Source of the DNA: Cronobacter sakazakii
GTDB lineage: Bacteria; Pseudomonadota; Gammaproteobacteria; Enterobacterales; Enterobacteriaceae
Reading direction: 5' to 3'
DNA: 64,000 nucleotides
Assembly: GCF_000982825.1 (NCBI RefSeq)
Contig: NZ_CP011047.1
Coordinates: 868,001-932,000 of the forward strand
Part shown: in pieces, positions 18,635 to 27,900 of the stretch
Layout of the letters: each line of letters opens with the position of its first letter
Numbering within the stretch: position 1 is the stretch's first letter
Made by a program: the position numbers and the translations under genes
Notes under the pieces: model-generated
Database searches by the model: none
The model's input: only the letters and a program-made list of their open reading frames with translations
What the model was told of the DNA's origin: nothing

Positions 18635-19966
18635 TTATAAGATAAAACGGCTCAGATCTTCATCTGCGACCAGCGCATCCAGGTGTTTGCTCACATAATC
18701 CGCGTCGATAGTAATCGTCTGGCCGCCCAGATCGCTCGCGTCATAGGAGATATCTTCCATCAGACGCTCAAGCACCGTATGCAGACGGCGCGCGCCGATG
18801 TTTTCCGTGGTTTCGTTCACCTGCCACGCCGCCTGCGCGATGCGCTTAATGCCGTCGTCGGTGAATTCAATATGCACGCCTTCGGTTTCCATCAGCGCTT
18901 TGTACTGCACGGTGACAGAAGCGTTCGGCTCGGTCAGGATGCGCTCGAAATCTTCCGCGGTTAGCGCCTGCAGCTCAACGCGGATCGGCAGACGGCCCTG
19001 CAGTTCAGGGATCAGATCGGACGGGCTCGCCACCTGGAACGCGCCGGAGGCGATAAACAGGATGTGGTCGGTTTTCACCATGCCGTGTTTGGTGGAGACG
19101 GTGCAGCCTTCCACCAGCGGCAGCAGGTCGCGCTGCACGCCTTCGCGGGAAACGTCCGGGCCGGAGACATTGCCGCGCTTACAGATTTTATCGATCTCAT
19201 CGATAAACACGATGCCGTGCTGCTCAACGGCTTCGATAGCCTGCTCTTTCAGCTCTTCCGGGTTCACCAGTTTGGCGGCTTCTTCTTCCACCAGCAGTTT
19301 CATCGCGTCTTTGATTTTCAGCTTGCGCGGTTTTTGCTTCTGGCCGCCCAGGTTCTGGAACATAGACTGCAGCTGGCTGGTCATCTCTTCCATGCCCGGA
19401 GGCGCCATAATTTCGACGCCCATCGGCGCCGCGGCCAGATTGATTTCAATCTCTTTGTCGTCGAGCTCGCCTTCACGCAGTTTTTTGCGAAACGCCTGAC
19501 GCGCCGCGGACGGCTCTTGCTGCTGCTCCGGCTGGCCCCAGTTGTTTTTAGCCGGCGGGATCAGCACGTCGAGAATGCGCTCTTCGGCCATCTCTTCGGC
19601 GCGGTAGCGGTTTTTCTCAATCGACTGCATGCGCACCATTTTAATGGCGGAATCGGTCAGATCGCGGATGATGGAATCCACTTCTTTACCGACATAACCG
19701 ACTTCGGTGAATTTCGTCGCTTCCACTTTGATGAACGGCGCGTTGGCGAGTTTCGCCAGACGACGGGCGATTTCGGTTTTACCGACGCCGGTCGGGCCAA
19801 TCATCAGGATGTTTTTCGGGGTCACTTCATGACGCAGCTCTTCGTTAAGCTGCATACGGCGCCAGCGGTTACGCAGCGCGATAGCAACAGAACGCTTCGC
19901 CGCGTCCTGGCCGATAATGTGTTTGTCGAGTTCGCTGACAATCTCGCGTGGGGTCATTTCAGACAT
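18635..19966 (-). CDS. hslU: ATP-dependent protease ATPase subunit HslU (ClpY)
   Basis: HslU is the hexameric AAA+ unfoldase that feeds proteins to HslV. The 443 residues equal the E. coli length. Walker A is [13 protein letters not shown], Walker B is [11 protein letters not shown], the pore loop is within [11 protein letters not shown], and the C-terminal tail EDLSRFIL, which activates HslV, is conserved. The start lies 9 bp after the hslV stop in one heat-shock operon. Confidence 0.98.
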
Positions 19967-19975
19967 GTGAGGTCC

Positions 19976-20506
19976 TTACGCTTTGGAGTTCAATTCTTCG
20001 ATGGTGAGGAAGTGGTTGGTGTAGATGCAGATATCGCCTGCAATCCCCAGCGACTTCTCGACGATGTCACGAGCGCCAAGCTCGGTGTTTTCCAGCAGCG
20101 CGCGTGCCGCAGCCTGCGCGTAAGGCCCGCCGGAGCCAATGGCGATCAGATCGTTTTCCGGCTGCACGACGTCACCGTTGCCGGTAATAATCAGCGAGGC
20201 GTTTTCGTCGGCCACCGCCAGCAGCGCTTCGAGGCGGCGCAGCATACGGTCGGTACGCCAGTCTTTCGCCAGTTCCACGGCGGCTTTCACCAGATGGCCC
20301 TGGTGCATTTCGAGTTTACGTTCGAAGAGTTCGAAGAGGGTAAAGGCGTCGGCGGTGCCGCCCGCGAAGCCCGCGATAACTTTATCGTTATACAGACGGC
20401 GGACTTTTTTCACGTTGCCTTTCATTACGGTGTTGCCCAGGGTGGCCTGGCCGTCGCCACCGATCACTACCTGGCCGTTGCGGCGCACACTTACTATTGT
20501 TGTCAC
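19976..20506 (-). CDS. hslV: ATP-dependent protease peptidase subunit HslV (ClpQ)
   Basis: HslV is the dodecameric threonine peptidase of the HslUV complex. The chosen GTG start at 20506, after AAGGGG, gives 176 residues. After removal of the first residue, the catalytic N-terminal threonine of TTIVSVRRNGQVVIGGDGQ is exposed. The segment MKGNVKKVRRLYNDKVIAGFAGGTADA is conserved. A sigma-32-like promoter and a leader hairpin precede it. Confidence 0.97.
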   Translation of the reverse strand: MTTIVSVRRNGQVVIGGDGQATLGNTVMKGNVKKVRRLYNDKVIAGFAGGTADAFTLFELFERKLEMHQGHLVKAAVELAKDWRTDRMLRRLEALLAVADENASLIITGNGDVVQPENDLIAIGSGGPYAQAAARALLENTELGARDIVEKSLGIAGDICIYTNHFLTIEELNSKA

Positions 20507-20540
20507 GAGCAAACCCCTTATTGCATAAGCTGAAGACAGC

Positions 20541-20561
20541 GCCCTGCGAGTGATGCAGGGC
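20541..20561 (-). promoter_or_regulatory. Leader hairpin of hslVU mRNA
   Basis: Perfect arms GCCCTGC / GCAGGGC around a 7-base loop lie between the promoter and the hslV start. An inverted repeat in the same place in E. coli hslVU is known to affect mRNA stability. Confidence 0.65.
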
Positions 20562-20574
20562 AGAATGCAATTAT

Positions 20575-20602
20575 AGATGGGGGATGTTTCGGGGGTTTCA
20601 AC
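20575..20602 (-). promoter_or_regulatory. Sigma-32 heat-shock promoter of hslVU
   Basis: On the minus strand GTTGAAA and CCCCATCT are separated by 13 bases, which fits the sigma-32 consensus CTTGAAA and CCCCATnT. The -35 box overlaps the ftsN stop codon. Confidence 0.8.
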
Positions 20603-21635
20603 CCCCGGAGGCGAGACGAATGCAGTTTGAGTGACCCGCCATCTTCAGGCGGTTGAGCGTGCCGTCGGCGTTGTCTTTGCCTTTGATAGGGCCAATGACC
20701 ACGCGGTTCCAGCCATTGTTGGACGTAATGCGCGAGTCGAATCCTTCAAACGCCAGCTGCGCGCGCACGGTTTCGGCCTGCTCGGTGCCTTTAAACGAAC
20801 CGCACTGCACCATCCAGCGGCGCTCGTCTTTCTTCTCGGCGGGCTTCGCGGCTTCCGTCTCGCGCGTTACCGGCGCGGTTTGCGCGGGCTTGCTCTGGGC
20901 GGTTTCACGCTGCGTGGTATGCGGCGGCGTCTGGAGCAGATCCTGATACGGCGCGTTGGTTGTCTGCTGCTGGCGCGGCGGTTGAGCAGGCTGCGTGGTG
21001 GTACGCGCGGGCTGCTGCGTCTGCACGGTGCGGGTCTGCGGCTGCTGATAACGCGTTTCTGTGCGCTGGGCTTCCGTGCGCGGCGTTTCCACACGCGGCG
21101 CGGTGCGTACCGGCTGCTGCGCGGTGTTATTCCACTGCTGCATCTGCTGCTGTTGCTGAAGCTGCTTCTGGCGTTGCAGCGTCTGCTGACGCTGCGCCGG
21201 GGTCTGTTCGTTCCACGGCACTTCGCTAAGCTGCGTCGGCTGACGGCGCATATCCGCCTGCATCTGGTCGAGCAACTGACGCTGTTCGTCGGTCAGTTGA
21301 TCCTGATTCATGATTTCGCCACCCGCGGATGGCTCGGTCGGCTTCAGCACGCCTGGCTGGCGGCTTTCCAGCTCTTTGATATAGCGCCAGCGCTCTTCAG
21401 GCTTGGGCGGCAGGCCGTTGCCGGTGACTTTATGGCCCGGCAGAGTTTCCGACTCTTCTTTTTTATGATGCGTAATAAAGTACAGACCGCCAATAAAGGC
21501 GACCAGCGCCGCCGCTGCGATAGCGACCATCGCCGGTGAAACAGCAGGCAGGTTACGTTGCTTTTTGCGGGTGTTGGTTTTCTTGCGCCGCGCGGGCGTC
21601 GGCTGTCCGCGGCGTACATAATCTCGTTGTGCCAC
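20598..21635 (-). CDS. ftsN: Cell division protein FtsN
   Basis: FtsN is the late divisome protein that triggers septal peptidoglycan synthesis. The 345-residue protein (E. coli 319) has a basic cytoplasmic N-terminus (DYVRRGQPTPARRKKTNTRKK), one membrane helix at about 34-55, a long Q/T/P-rich periplasmic linker, and a C-terminal SPOR domain from about residue 270 (RRWMVQCGSFKGTEQAE) that binds denuded glycan. The extra length is in the glutamine-rich linker. Its stop overlaps the hslVU promoter. Confidence 0.95.
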   Translation of the reverse strand: MAQRDYVRRGQPTPARRKKTNTRKKQRNLPAVSPAMVAIAAAALVAFIGGLYFITHHKKEESETLPGHKVTGNGLPPKPEERWRYIKELESRQPGVLKPTEPSAGGEIMNQDQLTDEQRQLLDQMQADMRRQPTQLSEVPWNEQTPAQRQQTLQRQKQLQQQQQMQQWNNTAQQPVRTAPRVETPRTEAQRTETRYQQPQTRTVQTQQPARTTTQPAQPPRQQQTTNAPYQDLLQTPPHTTQRETAQSKPAQTAPVTRETEAAKPAEKKDERRWMVQCGSFKGTEQAETVRAQLAFEGFDSRITSNNGWNRVVIGPIKGKDNADGTLNRLKMAGHSNCIRLASGG

Positions 21636-21721
21636 TATCGTTTCGCTGTATCCATTCGTTAACAGCCCGCCATGTTACTTAAGGGACGGGCCTTTGACCA
21701 GATAAGGAGTCTTAAAGGCGG

Positions 21722-22756
21722 TTAATTTCGCGGCTTCGGCGCGCGCGTGGTGCCGCGCAGCACCAGTTCGCAGTCCAGCAGACGCGAGCCGCTGCTGACG
21801 GTGTGTCCGTTGAGCTGGCTGAGCAACAGCAGCATCGCTTCCCGACCAATATCAAAACGCGGCTGCGCCACGGTGGTGAGCGGCGGATCGCAAAACTCGG
21901 CTAACGCAATGTTATCAAAGCCAATAATAGAGAGATCGTCAGGCACGCGAAAGCCGCGGCGTTTCGCCATCGACAACGCGCCGAGCGCCATCACGTCGCT
22001 GTGGCAGAAAATCGCCGTCGGCGGTTGCGGCAGGCTTAGCAGCTGTTCCAGCGCGTTCGCGCCCGCTTCATAGGTAAAATCGCCGCGGGCGATATAGTGC
22101 GGATCGACCGTCATACCGCTGCGGCGCAGCGCCTGAACGTAGCCCTGCAGACGATAATGGCACAGCGGCATCTCTTCCGGCCCGGCGATACAGGCGATCC
22201 GCTGATGCCCCAGCTCATGCAGATAATTGACGGCGTTGAACGCGGCGGTGAGGTTGTCGATATGCACCGTCGGCAGTTCCAGTTCCGGCGCGAATTCGTT
22301 CGCCATGACCATGGGCGGCAGATTGCGCTGCTCTTCTTTGCTGGCGTCAAACGGCAGGCGCGAGCCCAACAGCAGCATGCCGTCTATCTGCTTGGTGATG
22401 ATGAGGTCGATGAAGGTTTTTTCCTGCTGATTCTGGTGCGCGCAGTCGCCAATCAGCACCAGATAGCCCTGGTCCGCCGCGGTGACTTCTATGCCGCGAA
22501 TGATTTCGCTGAAAAAAGGATCGCAGATGTCCGGGACAATCACCAGAATGGTGCGCGATTCGTTGCGCTTCAGGTTGCGGTTGAGCGAACCGGGCAGATA
22601 ACCCACGTCAATGGCGGCCTGCTCCACACGGTTGCGGGTGGCCTGTGAGACTTTCTCGGGATTCATTAACGCACGGGATACCGTCGCCGTTGAAACCCTG
22701 GCACGAACGGCGACATCTTTCATGGTTGCAGCAGCAACCTGCTTTCTGGACTTCAC
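21722..22756 (-). CDS. cytR: Transcriptional repressor CytR (LacI family)
   Basis: CytR represses nucleoside uptake and catabolism genes together with CRP and is relieved by cytidine. The 344-residue protein has the LacI-type helix-turn-helix (VSTATVSRALMNPEKVS) and a full periplasmic-binding-like effector domain. The start is a GTG, giving MKSRKQVAAATMKDV, aligned with E. coli MKAKKQETAATMKDV. Only 6 bp of native upstream DNA remain before the IS1 end, so the native promoter and ribosome binding site are lost. The nearest GGAG is inside IS1 and 14 bp from the GTG, an unfavourable distance. Expression may depend on IS1 read-through or be reduced. Confidence 0.93.
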   Translation of the reverse strand: MKSRKQVAAATMKDVAVRARVSTATVSRALMNPEKVSQATRNRVEQAAIDVGYLPGSLNRNLKRNESRTILVIVPDICDPFFSEIIRGIEVTAADQGYLVLIGDCAHQNQQEKTFIDLIITKQIDGMLLLGSRLPFDASKEEQRNLPPMVMANEFAPELELPTVHIDNLTAAFNAVNYLHELGHQRIACIAGPEEMPLCHYRLQGYVQALRRSGMTVDPHYIARGDFTYEAGANALEQLLSLPQPPTAIFCHSDVMALGALSMAKRRGFRVPDDLSIIGFDNIALAEFCDPPLTTVAQPRFDIGREAMLLLLSQLNGHTVSSGSRLLDCELVLRGTTRAPKPRN

Positions 22757-22777
22757 TTCATCGGTAATGACTCCAAC

Positions 22778-23281
22778 TTATTGATAGTGTTTTATGTTCA
22801 GATAATGCCCGATGACTTTGTCATGCAGCTCCACCGATTTTGAGAACGACAGCGACTTCCGTCCCAGCCGTGCCAGGTGCTGCCTCAGATTCAGGTTATG
22901 CCGCTCAATTCGCTGCGTATATCGCTTGCTGATTACGTGCAGCTTTCCCTTCAGGCGGGATTCATACAGCGGCCAGCCATCCGTCATCCATATCACCACG
23001 TCAAAGGGTGACAGCAGGCTCATAAGACGCCCCAGCGTCGCCATAGTGCGTTCACCGAATACGTGCGCAACAACCGTCTTCCGGAGCCTGTCATACGCGT
23101 AAAACAGCCAGCGCTGGCGCGATTTAGCCCCGACGTATCCCCACTGTTCGTCCATTTCCGCGCAGACGATGACGTCACTGCCCGGCTGTATGCGCGAGGT
23201 TACCGACTGCGGCCTGAGTTTTTTAAATGGCGGAAAATCGTGTTGAGGCCAACGCCCATAATGCGGGCGGTTGCCCGGCAT
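22778..23281 (-). CDS. insB: IS1 transposase InsB (made as InsAB' frameshift fusion)
   Basis: This reading frame carries the catalytic part of IS1 transposase, with acidic residues in VIVCAEMDEQWGYVG and WMTDGWPLYE and the conserved RIERHNLNLRQHLARLGRKSLSFSKSVE. In IS1 the active enzyme arises by -1 frameshifting from insA at an A6C slippery site, present here at 23218-23224 on the minus strand. The frame is intact, so the element may still be mobile. Confidence 0.95.
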   Translation of the reverse strand: MPGNRPHYGRWPQHDFPPFKKLRPQSVTSRIQPGSDVIVCAEMDEQWGYVGAKSRQRWLFYAYDRLRKTVVAHVFGERTMATLGRLMSLLSPFDVVIWMTDGWPLYESRLKGKLHVISKRYTQRIERHNLNLRQHLARLGRKSLSFSKSVELHDKVIGHYLNIKHYQ

Positions 23282-23475
23282 CCAACGCCATTCATGGCCA
23301 TATCAATGATTTTCTGGTGCGTACCGGGTTGAGAAGCGGTGTAAGTGAACTGCAGTTGCCATGTTTTACGGCAGTGAGAGCAGAGATAGCGCTGATGTCC
23401 GGCGGTGCTTTTGCCGTTACGCACCACCCCGTCAGTAGCTGAACAGGAGGGACAGCTGATAGAAACAGAAGCCAC
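23200..23475 (-). CDS. insA: IS1 protein InsA (DNA-binding regulator)
   Basis: InsA (91 residues) has the IS1 zinc-finger-like segment SISCPSCSATDGVVRNGKSTAGHQRYLCSHCRKTW and a helix-turn-helix. It binds the terminal repeats and inhibits transposition when not fused to InsB. The A6C slippery sequence near its 3' end allows the -1 frameshift into insB. Confidence 0.95.
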   Translation of the reverse strand: MASVSISCPSCSATDGVVRNGKSTAGHQRYLCSHCRKTWQLQFTYTASQPGTHQKIIDMAMNGVGCRATARIMGVGLNTIFRHLKNSGRSR

Positions 23476-23530
23476 TGGAGCACCTCAAAAACACCATCAT
23501 ACACTAAATCAGTAAGTTGGCAGCATCACC

Positions 23531-24405
23531 TTAATCCCGCCCGCTAACCCAATCGGGTCCATCTGGGCGTAACGCCCCGCCACCGGGTCGTAATAGCGGA
23601 ACAGGTTGTAATGCAGGCCGCTTTCACGGTCTAGGTACTGGCCCTGGAAGCGCAGGTTCTGCGGCACCTGCCACTGCGGTACGCTGAGTTCGCGCTCCGT
23701 TTCGCCCCAGGTGCTGAACTGCCCGCGCCAGACGGTCTGGCCGTCCGCGTCCGTCACCCGCTCCGGCAGGCCGTTGAGTTCGGTGTGGTACCAGTAAATT
23801 TCGCAGTCGTCGAAAACACTGTCGATGCGCGCCAGCGGTTCGTAGCTGCCTTCGGTGTAGACGTACTGAACGTAGTGGTCCGGCTCCCGGTCGCTCTGTT
23901 CACCGGCGAGCTGTAAACCCTGCCAGTCGAAGCGGATGGTCTCCGGCTGCGGGTCGTTATAGCGCCATAATACTTTATGCGTCCTGCGGCCCAGCGGGTC
24001 ATAGCGGTACTCTACTCTTTTAAATTCTGCATGACCGGTGAAGGTGATTTCTTTTACCCGCTGCTCATCGTCATAGGCAAAGTGCTGGATAACGTCAGAC
24101 TTGTCCCGCCGCTGAATCAGCCGCCCGAACCCGTCGTAATCGAGCTTCAGCCCGTCGAGGCGCAGCAGCAGGTTATGCCACACCGGGTTGCGGTGCTCCT
24201 CAGTGCGGTTGCCTGCCGGGTCCCAGAAGAAGCGTTCTTCTTTCTGTGGTTCAACGGCTTTTGTCACTTGTCCTGCGGCATCGTAGCCCCACAGGTACTG
24301 ACTGTATTTTTCACCGGGCGTCGCCGGAGTCGCATCGGTATGTATCTGCTGGACTATCTGGTCGGTGCGGTCCCACCGGTAGCGACACTCGAAAACAAGT
24401 TACGG
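23531..24405 (-). pseudogene. Rhs core remnant (orphan tip cut by IS1)
   Basis: The minus strand encodes about 285 residues of Rhs core closely matching the 3' end of rhs1 (WDRTDQIVQQIHTDATPATPGEK through YYDPVAGRYAQMDPIGLAGGI). Upstream the homology ends near 24405, so there is no start or N-terminal delivery domain. Downstream the gene is cut by IS1 just after the DPIGLAGG core motif, removing the rest of the core and the toxin tip. It differs from rhs1 at several places (IQRRDKSDVIQHFAYD against TRRQDKRGVVQQFSYD). It looks like a displaced rhs tip module that lost its toxin through the IS1 event. Confidence 0.85.
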
Positions 24406-24429
24406 CAGCATTCCCGCAGGTGCCGTAAC
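24399..24429. repeat. Hairpin at the upstream edge of the rhs remnant
   Basis: Perfect 9-bp arms GTTACGGCA / TGCCGTAAC with a 13-base loop lie where similarity to rhs1 ends. The function is unknown. It may stop transcription after the SUKH gene or mark a recombination edge. Confidence 0.5.
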
Positions 24430-24512
24430 GGATTTGCCACGAAGCATGTCGTGACGTTGCTTCACTCTTTTTAAAGGGCGTTACGTCACCTGTATGGTAA
24501 ATATTACGGCTG

Positions 24513-24944
24513 TTAAACTAAAATCTCAGCCCCGACACCATCTATCAAAAGACTACGCAAAGAGGGAGCGATGAACTCTGCATCGTTTATATCCAAATTG
24601 CCGAAGCCAACTTTGTAGAGACCATATCCCTTATTTCCTTCAGCATAAAATATAATCTGACCACCTTCATCATCTCCTATTGCGAAGGATTTAGGAATAT
24701 ATTTTTGAACATGATGCTCTTTGTTAATTTCCAAACATCCTTTAGCGCCCCAAATACGTAAATAAACCTCATCTAAGACAAGAATCTCAGCCTCAGACAT
24801 TTGATTAATGAAGTTCAGGTAATCCTCAGGAATATTAACGCCTTTAAAGTATGCTTTAAGAGCGTCAATATCTTTTTTTTCTGATGCTTCAGTATATGCA
24901 TCTAATCTGAAAATTTTATTAAGCTTGAAAAAATCGGTATTCAT
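24513..24944 (-). CDS. SMI1/KNR4 (SUKH) family immunity protein for Rhs1
   Basis: The 143-residue protein has the SUKH pattern: an N-terminal helix, IPEDYLNFINQMSEAE, then IGDDEGGQIIFYAEGNKGYGLYKVGFGNLD. SUKH proteins are common immunity partners of nuclease toxins. The start overlaps the rhs1 stop by 4 bp (ATGA), a tight toxin-immunity arrangement. The DNA is clearly AT-richer than the rhs core. The protein is probably cytoplasmic, since no signal peptide is present. Confidence 0.82.
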   Translation of the reverse strand: MNTDFFKLNKIFRLDAYTEASEKKDIDALKAYFKGVNIPEDYLNFINQMSEAEILVLDEVYLRIWGAKGCLEINKEHHVQKYIPKSFAIGDDEGGQIIFYAEGNKGYGLYKVGFGNLDINDAEFIAPSLRSLLIDGVGAEILV

Positions 24945-27900
24945 AAAACATCCACCTTATTATAAGGAACATTAAGTTTATCAAGCATTTTATATTGCTG
25001 ATCAAGGATTTTTTTTATGACATCATCTTTGAAACCTGCATCACGGAAATCGGTAACTATATTATTTAACTCATCTTGTAGAGAAGATGACCATTTTCCT
25101 TGACCTTGTGCAACTCGCAGGTCACGTCTGGCATTTTGTGCGTTAGATATTATTGTATGAGGCAATCCTTTACCTGTTTCGATCGTTACAGTAGGTGCTA
25201 GTTTAGGATTATAACCATACTGCGAAAGGTTATTAATCGCCCACTCTTGTTGTAACCCATGATGCGACTGTAATCGACCGCCATTAGGCCCCATTCCTTT
25301 TGGTTTCGGTAATGAATCTTTATGTGTTTTGTTAAAATGAATACAAGGTTCCAACCCCCACGGATCCACCCACGTCAGCGGATCACCCACGTAGGAATAC
25401 GTGTTCAGCCCGCCCGCTAACCCAATCGGGTCCATCTGGGTGTAACGCCCGGCCACCGGGTCGTAATAGCGGAACAGGTTGTAGTGCAGGCCGCTTTCGC
25501 GGTCGAGGTACTGACCCTGGAAGCGCAGGTTCTGCGGCACCTGCCACTGCGGCACACTGAGTTCGCGTTCCGTTTCACCCCAGGTGCTGAACTGTCCGCG
25601 CCAGACGGTCTGCCCGTCCGCGTCCGTCACCCGTTCCGGCAGGCCGTTGAGTTCGGTGTGGTACCAGTAAATTTCGCAGTCGTCGAAAACACTGTCGATG
25701 CGCGCCAGCGGTTCGTAGCTGCCTTCGGTGTAGACGTACTGAACGTAGTGGTCCGGCTCCCGGTCGCTCTGTTCACCGGCGAGCTGTAAACCCTGCCAGT
25801 CGAAGCGGATGGTTTCCGGGTCTTTCTCACCGTAGCGCCACAGGATTTTATGCGTGCGTCGGCCCAGCGGGTCGTAGCGGTATTCCACTTTTTTGAATTC
25901 CGCATGACCGGTGAAGGTGATTTCTTTTATCCGTTGCTCATCGTCATACGAGAACTGCTGCACCACACCGCGTTTATCCTGACGGCGCGTGAGCCTGCCG
26001 AACCCGTCATAGTCCAGCTTCAGCCCGTCGAGGCGCAGCAGCAGGTTGTGCCACACCGGGTTGCGGTGCTCCTCAGTGCGGTTGCCTGCCGGGTCCCAGA
26101 AGAAGCGTTCTTCTTTCTGCGGTTCAACGGCTTTTGTGACCTGACCGGCGGCATCGTAGCCCCACAGGTACTGGCTGTATTTCTCGCCCGGCGTTGCGGG
26201 CGTGGTGTCGGTGTGTATCTGCTGGACTATCTGGTCGGTGCGGTCCCAGCGGTAGCGGCGCTCAAACACCAGCTCCCGGCGGGCATCCAGCACCGTGCGC
26301 TGCGTGACGCGCCCTGCGGCGTCATAACGGGTTTCCTGCGAGAGCACGCCCTGGCTGCGGGAGATTTCCCGGTGCAGCCGGTCACGGCCGTACGCCGCCA
26401 GCGTGTGCATTGCCCCGCCGTGGCGCAGCTGCATCTCCAGCAGATGACCGGTGCCGTAGCGCAGCGTGGCGAGTTCGCGGCCATCCGGGAATGTTGTGCT
26501 GCTGAGGTTGCCGAGCGCATCGTACCCGTATTCAAACTTCCCGCCGTGGTTCTCCTCGCTCACCAGCTCGCCGGCCGCGTTTCGGGTGAAGACCAGCACG
26601 GCGTCCCACTCAGGCTCGCGCTCTTCCAGCAGCGCCTGCCTCCATTCGGCGCGCGTGGCGCGGCGGATTTCCAGCGACAGCGTGCTGTGGCGGTACTCGG
26701 TGCGGTGCTCCGCGGTTTCCCGGGCGGTGAGGCGGCCCAGCACGTCATATTCAAAGGCAGTCACCAGCGGCGCGTCCGCGCTGCCCGGCAGCGGATGGCG
26801 AATCACCTCCGTCACCCGGCCCAGCGCGTCGTGGCGGTATTCCGTCAGGCGGCCCGCGTAATCCCGCTGGCCCGTCAGGCGGCCTGCGGCATCATACTCA
26901 AACCGCCAGCTCTCGCGGTTCGGGTTCACCAGCGTCGTCAGGCGGCCGAAGCGGTCGTAGCGCAGGCGCGTCAGATGGCCCGCCGGGTCGGCGGCGCTCA
27001 CCACCTGGCCGCGCGCGTTGCGCGTCACCTTACGCTCGCGCAGCCCGTCGTCGTCCTGCCCGCAGAGCAGCCCGGCGTTGTCATATTCGTAGTGCGTCTC
27101 GCGGCCGTCCGCCCGCCGCCAGGTGCGCAGACGCCCTGCCGCAGTCAGCGTCCAGCGGTCGGTGTTGCCTTCGGCGTCGCTGGCGCTCAGCGGTCGCCCC
27201 GCGTCGTCGTAAAGCCGCTGGCTCTGGTTGCCGGAGCAGTCCTCGTCGCGTACCAGCTGCCCGCGCTCGTTCCACCAGAACCGGTGCGTGTTGTTCAGCG
27301 CGTCGGTCTGCTGAACCAGGTCGCCCTGCTCGTTCCACTCAAAGCGCGTCACGCCGCCTTTCGGGTCGGTGAGCGAGACCACATCGCCGCGCGGGTTGTA
27401 TTCATACTGCCAGGTGGCGCCGTCCGGCAGCACCTCCTTCACCGGGAACGCGAACACCGGGTGCCACGTGGTGAACGTGCTGTTGCCGAGCGGGTCGCGC
27501 ACTTCCGTCAGGTTGCCGTGCTCGTCGTGGCCGTATACCCAGCGGCTGCCGTCCGGCGTGGTGGCCGCGGTCAGCAGCTCGGCATAATCCGCCCACTCGT
27601 AGCGCCACACGCCGCCGTGGCGGTCGGTGTATTCCGTGATGCGGTAGAGGAAATCCCAGCAGTGGCGCGTCGAGAAACCCGCGTCGCAGCTGACCGTGGC
27701 GCAACGTTTCGCCTCGTCGGCATCGATGCGCCAGCGCTCCAGCACGTTGTCCTGGTCATCCAGCACCTGATAACTGCACACGCGCCAGTTCGGCGCATCG
27801 GCGGCGGGCTGCCACTGATAATGCACGCTGAGGTTGGTGGCGTAGCTGTGCCAGCCCATCATGTCGCTGGCGCGATCCCAGCCGAAGCGGCGCGTGACGA

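Larger units (their letters stand above)
22763..23530 (-). mobile_element. IS1 insertion sequence, complete (768 bp)
   Basis: The element runs from GGTAATGACTCCAACTTATT on one end to the complement of GGTGATGCTGCCAACTTACT on the other, the canonical IS1 terminal inverted repeats. Its length is exactly 768 bp. Both insA and insB are intact and read toward cytR. The 9-bp flanks (CACTTCATC and TTAATCCCG) differ, so there is no target duplication. Typical IS1 insertions leave 8-9 bp duplications, which implies a rearrangement after insertion. Confidence 0.97.

Noticed and set aside
19064..20533. Plus-strand open reading of 489 codons opposite hslU/hslV
   Set aside because: Antisense shadow spanning two unmistakable genes.
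22754..22762. IS1 target site duplication
   Set aside because: The 9 bases on the cytR side and the 9 bases at 23531-23539 do not match, even allowing for one or two changes.
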